Assembly (NCBI GenBank): GCA_910578035.1
Contig: CAJTOB010000022.1
Coordinates: 36,989-43,935 of the forward strand
DNA: 6,947 nt
Direction of reading: 5' to 3'
From: an uncultured Muribaculaceae bacterium
GTDB lineage: Bacteria > Bacteroidota > Bacteroidia > Bacteroidales > Muribaculaceae
Below are positions 5,874 through 6,947 of this stretch, in pieces; position 1 is the stretch's first letter; each line of letters begins with the position of its first letter. A program made the translations under genes and the position numbers. The notes under the pieces are model-generated. The model made no database searches, had not been told where the DNA came from, and was given only the letters and a program-made list of their open reading frames with translations.

Positions 5874-6800
5874 TCATTTTATGGATAGCGTCCGGTCCGG
5901 TTTTATTTTTTGCCAGGAGAAGTCCGGAATCAGCTCGGCAGCGGTTATTTCGGTCGGTTCGGGGAGGAGGCCGAGGAGTGCGGCGAGACGGCCGATGATT
6001 TGCGGGGCTGTCATAGTGGCCCGCAGATGCTCCATGCTCAGAGAGCCGTCGCGCTTGCTCAGACGGCGCCCTTCGGCATTGCAGAGCAGGGGCACATGGG
6101 CGAACCGGGGCGGCTCGAGGCCGAGAAGACGGTAGAGATATATCTGCTGTGCGGCCGAAAGGAGGAGGTCGGAACCGCGCACGACCTCTGACACGCCCAT
6201 AAGGGCATCGTCGACCACAACGGCGAGCTGGTATGCCCATGCGCCGTCGGCACGGCGGAGAATGAAGTCGCCCACCTCGCGGGCAAGATTGAAATGCTGC
6301 GGGCCGTAGAGTCCGTCGTCGAAACTGATTATGCTGTCGGGCACACAGATTCGCGTCGAAGCACCGTCAAAATCAGCACCGAAGGCCGGAAGGACCGCCG
6401 GGCGGCAGCGGCCACCGTAGACAATGCGTCCGTCGGACTGGTGCGGGGCCTGTGTCGCCATTATTTCGGCGCGCGTGCAGCGGCAGGGATAGGTATATCC
6501 TGTAGCGTTTATCAGCTCGAGATAGCGGGCGTATATGTCGCCTCGCCGGCTCTGCGAATATGGCCCGGCGTCTCCGCGGCCGTCGAGGCCTCCCTCATCC
6601 CAGTCGAGGCCGAGCCAGTGCAAATCGTCTTCTATAATACGCGAGTATTCCCGCTTGGAACGCTGCGGGTCGAGGTCTTCGATACGAAGCAGCCACGCGC
6701 CGCCCTGCGCACGCGCCGACAGCCACGACAGCAATGCCGAGGCAATGTTTCCCAAATGCATGCGCCCGGTCGGCGAAGGCGCGAATCGACCCTTTATCAT
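5874..6800 (-). CDS. gluQ: Glutamyl-queuosine tRNA(Asp) synthetase
   Basis: A 308-residue paralogue of glutamyl-tRNA synthetase that has the catalytic core but no anticodon-binding domain. It activates glutamate with ATP and attaches it to queuosine at position 34 of tRNA(Asp). The class I signatures are present: FAPSPTGRMHLGN (HIGH-type HLGN at 15-18) and RLSKRDGS (KMSKS-type, 246-253). The zinc site of the family is complete: C106-x-C108 and Y128-x3-C132. LRIEDLDPQR and the VVRGSDLL motif also fit. Length is as usual for the family. The ATG at 6800 is chosen; the codon just before it is TTG, and a -7 box lies about 42 bases upstream. It is a cytoplasmic enzyme, needs the queuosine pathway elsewhere in the genome, and stands as a single-gene unit here. 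Confidence 0.94.
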   Translation of the reverse strand: MIKGRFAPSPTGRMHLGNIASALLSWLSARAQGGAWLLRIEDLDPQRSKREYSRIIEDDLHWLGLDWDEGGLDGRGDAGPYSQSRRGDIYARYLELINATGYTYPCRCTRAEIMATQAPHQSDGRIVYGGRCRPAVLPAFGADFDGASTRICVPDSIISFDDGLYGPQHFNLAREVGDFILRRADGAWAYQLAVVVDDALMGVSEVVRGSDLLLSAAQQIYLYRLLGLEPPRFAHVPLLCNAEGRRLSKRDGSLSMEHLRATMTAPQIIGRLAALLGLLPEPTEITAAELIPDFSWQKIKPDRTLSIK

Positions 6801-6802
6801 CA

Positions 6803-6837
6803 ATTATGAATTATGGATTATGAATGATGGATTATGC
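6803..6837. repeat. Five tandem heptamers (ATTATGR) in the gluQ leader
   Basis: Five in-register 7-bp units read ATTATGA, ATTATGG, ATTATGA, ATGATGG and ATTATGC on the plus strand. They fill nearly all of the space between the gluQ -7 box and its start codon, so the transcript would begin with repeated CATAAT units. Confidence 0.75.
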
Positions 6838-6842
6838 AATTG

Positions 6843-6850
6843 CAAAATTA
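6843..6850 (-). promoter_or_regulatory. Bacteroidetes-type -7 box for gluQ
   Basis: The minus strand reads TAATTTTG followed by CA, an exact TAnnTTTG box, identical over ten bases to the one before fprA. No clear -33 TTTG is seen at the expected distance. Confidence 0.6.
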
Positions 6851-6895
6851 TGGAATAAACAGGAATTTTCCGGCCAATCTATCTCACCATAATAA

Positions 6896-6947
6896 GAGGT
6901 TGTTTAATAACATATGTGAAATCACAGGGCAAAAAGTACGAGATGGA
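6896..6947 (+). mobile_element. End of a second copy of the MITE/IS element, cut by the window edge
   Basis: Fifty-two bases match the reverse complement of 2721-2772 with two differences (GC for CC and A for G after CACAGG). It starts with the same GAGGTTG end and is preceded by TAA (6893-6895), which agrees with a TWA-type target. The rest of the element lies outside the window; it may be another short copy or the full insertion sequence. Confidence 0.75.

Noticed and set aside
6801..6803. TTG start for gluQ one codon before the ATG
   Set aside because: The ATG at 6798-6800 gives the normal family N-terminus, and TTG starts are rare.
6803..6837. CRISPR-like array
   Set aside because: The units are 7 bp and contiguous, with no spacers and no cas genes.

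Overview
The window looks like a chromosomal piece of a gut-type Bacteroidales genome (Muribaculaceae or a close relative is my guess). The evidence is a SusB-like GH97 glycosidase, -7 boxes of the Bacteroidetes form TAnnTTTG, A-rich leaders in place of strong Shine-Dalgarno sites, a lipoprotein with an acidic CSDDDDD export motif, and a protein with a type IX-secretion-like C-terminal domain. Most genes are GC-rich; the stretch around 2.4-3.7 kb is clearly AT-rich.

Layout. (1) 2-661 (+): the 3' end of a GH97 alpha-glucosidase-type gene, closed by a two-way hairpin terminator shared with the convergent gene. (2) 734-1903 (-): an A-type flavodiiron protein (FprA family), which reduces O2 or NO. 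(3) 2037-2351 (+): a small DUF3861-like protein transcribed divergently from fprA, followed by a long hairpin. (4) 2438-2772: a 335-bp MITE-like element with 33-bp terminal inverted repeats and a TTA target duplication. (5) 2773-3564 (-): an AT-rich secreted protein whose stop codon is one copy of that TTA. (6) 3762-4283 (+): a probably surface-exposed lipoprotein with PepSY-like repeats, followed after 28 bp by (7) 4312-5808 (+): a YbdG-type MscS mechanosensitive channel, probably one operon. (8) 5874-6800 (-): glutamyl-queuosine tRNA(Asp) synthetase (gluQ), convergent with the channel gene. (9) 6896-end: the start of a second copy of the repeat element, cut by the window edge.

How it works together. 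The genes are mostly single-gene or two-gene units in alternating orientation, with a hairpin between each convergent pair. They cover polysaccharide breakdown, oxygen/NO detoxification, envelope and osmotic stress, and tRNA modification. I see no single dedicated pathway and no clear novel defence or biosynthetic system. The most notable content is the dispersed non-autonomous element. One copy sits exactly against the stop codon of an AT-rich gene, and a second, inverted copy bounds the same 4.1-kb block, which could in principle invert by recombination. No tRNA, rRNA or CRISPR array was seen.
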